A DNA stretch of 64,000 bases, taken from NCBI RefSeq assembly GCF_002102265.1, contig NZ_LQPG01000019.1:124001-188000 (forward strand), in the 5' to 3' direction. The position numbers and the translations under genes are program-made. The stretch comes from Mycolicibacter longobardus. Lineage in GTDB: Bacteria; Actinomycetota; Actinomycetes; Mycobacteriales; Mycobacteriaceae. Under the pieces are notes generated by a model that saw only the letters and a list, made by a program, of their open reading frames with translations, did no database searches and had not been told where the DNA came from. Shown in pieces: positions 63,710 through 64,000 of this stretch (the first letter of the stretch is position 1; every line of letters starts with the position of its first letter).

Positions 63710-63990
63710 GGGCCGTGCGGGCCCCGCTGGTCCGGGCGCTCGGCGAGCTGACCCTGGCCGGCGCCGCGGCGGTGGGCGGCGCGGTGAGCTGGTTGCAGGT
63801 GCGCTATCTGGTGCTGGTGGCGCCGGTGCTCGACGGTGAGCCGACCACCACCTCGGTGAACTACCACCCGCGGATGCTGCTGTTGACGTGGGTGTTGACG
63901 ACGGCCGCCGGTGTGCTGCTGGTGGTGGGCGCGGCCCGGTTGCGCAGGGCATTCCGCGAACCGGAGCAGATATACCCCATAGGGGTATAG
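63706..63990 (+). CDS. Small two-helix membrane protein
   Basis: A 94-aa protein with hydrophobic segments near residues 12-35 (GELTLAGAAAVGGAVSWLQV) and 55-78 (MLLLTWVLTTAAGVLLVVGA). A conserved-looking loop (DGEPTTTSVNYHPR) lies between. The start GTG overlaps the previous stop. Its last codons (IYPIGV) and TAG are inside the palindrome at 63971-63989, so the operator of the next transcript overlaps this gene. Function unknown. Confidence 0.82.
   Translation: MRAVRAPLVRALGELTLAGAAAVGGAVSWLQVRYLVLVAPVLDGEPTTTSVNYHPRMLLLTWVLTTAAGVLLVVGAARLRRAFREPEQIYPIGV
63971..63989. promoter_or_regulatory. Perfect palindrome like a CsoR-type copper operator
   Basis: TATACCCC-ATA-GGGGTATA is an 8-3-8 perfect inverted repeat. 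Operators of CsoR/RicR-type copper repressors in actinobacteria have the form TACCC-N-GGGTA. It stands 11 nt from the end of the window, so the controlled gene lies outside. Confidence 0.6.
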
Positions 63991-64000
63991 TGACCAGGGT

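Overview
This window is a GC-rich segment of a mycobacterial chromosome. Gene content and order follow the Mycobacterium tuberculosis segment from icl1 (Rv0467) to about Rv0514. In order: aceA, fadB2, a TetR gene, a DUF445 membrane protein, an XRE regulator, hbhA, deoC, murB, the L,D-transpeptidase lprQ, a ROK regulator, mshA, gpm1, senX3-regX3, ppx, proC, ribosomal bS22, galE2, hadD, a serB1-like gene and hemA-hemC-hemD-hemB. Mycothiol synthesis, HBHA, FtsX/PGRS-type proteins and the mycolate-associated hadD confirm the family. The cyclopropane/mycolate methyltransferase genes that sit at two of these loci in M. tuberculosis (umaA/pcaA and cmaA2) are absent, so this is not a member of that complex. 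I cannot name the species.

Layout. 1-6.4 kb: glyoxylate and beta-oxidation genes, a secreted protein, TetR/DUF445 divergent pair, XRE regulator and HBHA. 6.4-18.8 kb: small envelope proteins, deoC, a lipoprotein-type agmatine deiminase absent from the M. tuberculosis order, a tandem DUF2993 pair, nitrilase, murB, lprQ, SDR, ROK regulator and mshA. 18.8-19.4 kb: a damaged mazEF pair. 19.4-22.3 kb: gpm1 and senX3-regX3. 22.3-43.8 kb: a 21.5-kb accessory island. 43.8-54.8 kb: conserved ppx-proC-galE2-hadD region. 54.8-60.8 kb: haem genes. 60.8-64 kb: a secreted glycine-rich GH5 glycosidase and two small membrane proteins, ending on a copper-operator-like palindrome.

The most interesting system is the island after regX3. 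A 2372-aa FAAL-ACP-KS-AT-KR-ACP polyketide synthase overlaps by 4 nt a 1791-aa protein with domains C-A-PCP-KSIII-KSIII'. The first thiolase-fold domain keeps its Cys-His-Asn triad and the second has lost it. An extended SDR resembling OleD follows after 5 nt. There is no thioesterase or reductase domain, so the fused KSIII pair is the likely release step. The adenylation pocket reads close to a serine code. An opposite-strand block (amidase, FAD oxidase, MacB/FtsX-type ABC exporter) may belong to the same pathway.

A second theme is a 56/57-bp palindrome-ended repeat. It occurs as tandem 56-bp units between genes. It also occurs as single 57-bp (19-codon) in-frame insertions inside two genes: a MazF toxin and the Rv0497-like membrane protein. 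One tandem array supplies the stop codons of two convergent genes. Other small-scale signals include a 14-bp duplication that frameshifts the MazE antitoxin, three 11-bp-spaced GTGRA repeats before senX3, a MIRU-like mini-ORF between senX3 and regX3, and a four-codon leader overlapping the hemA start.
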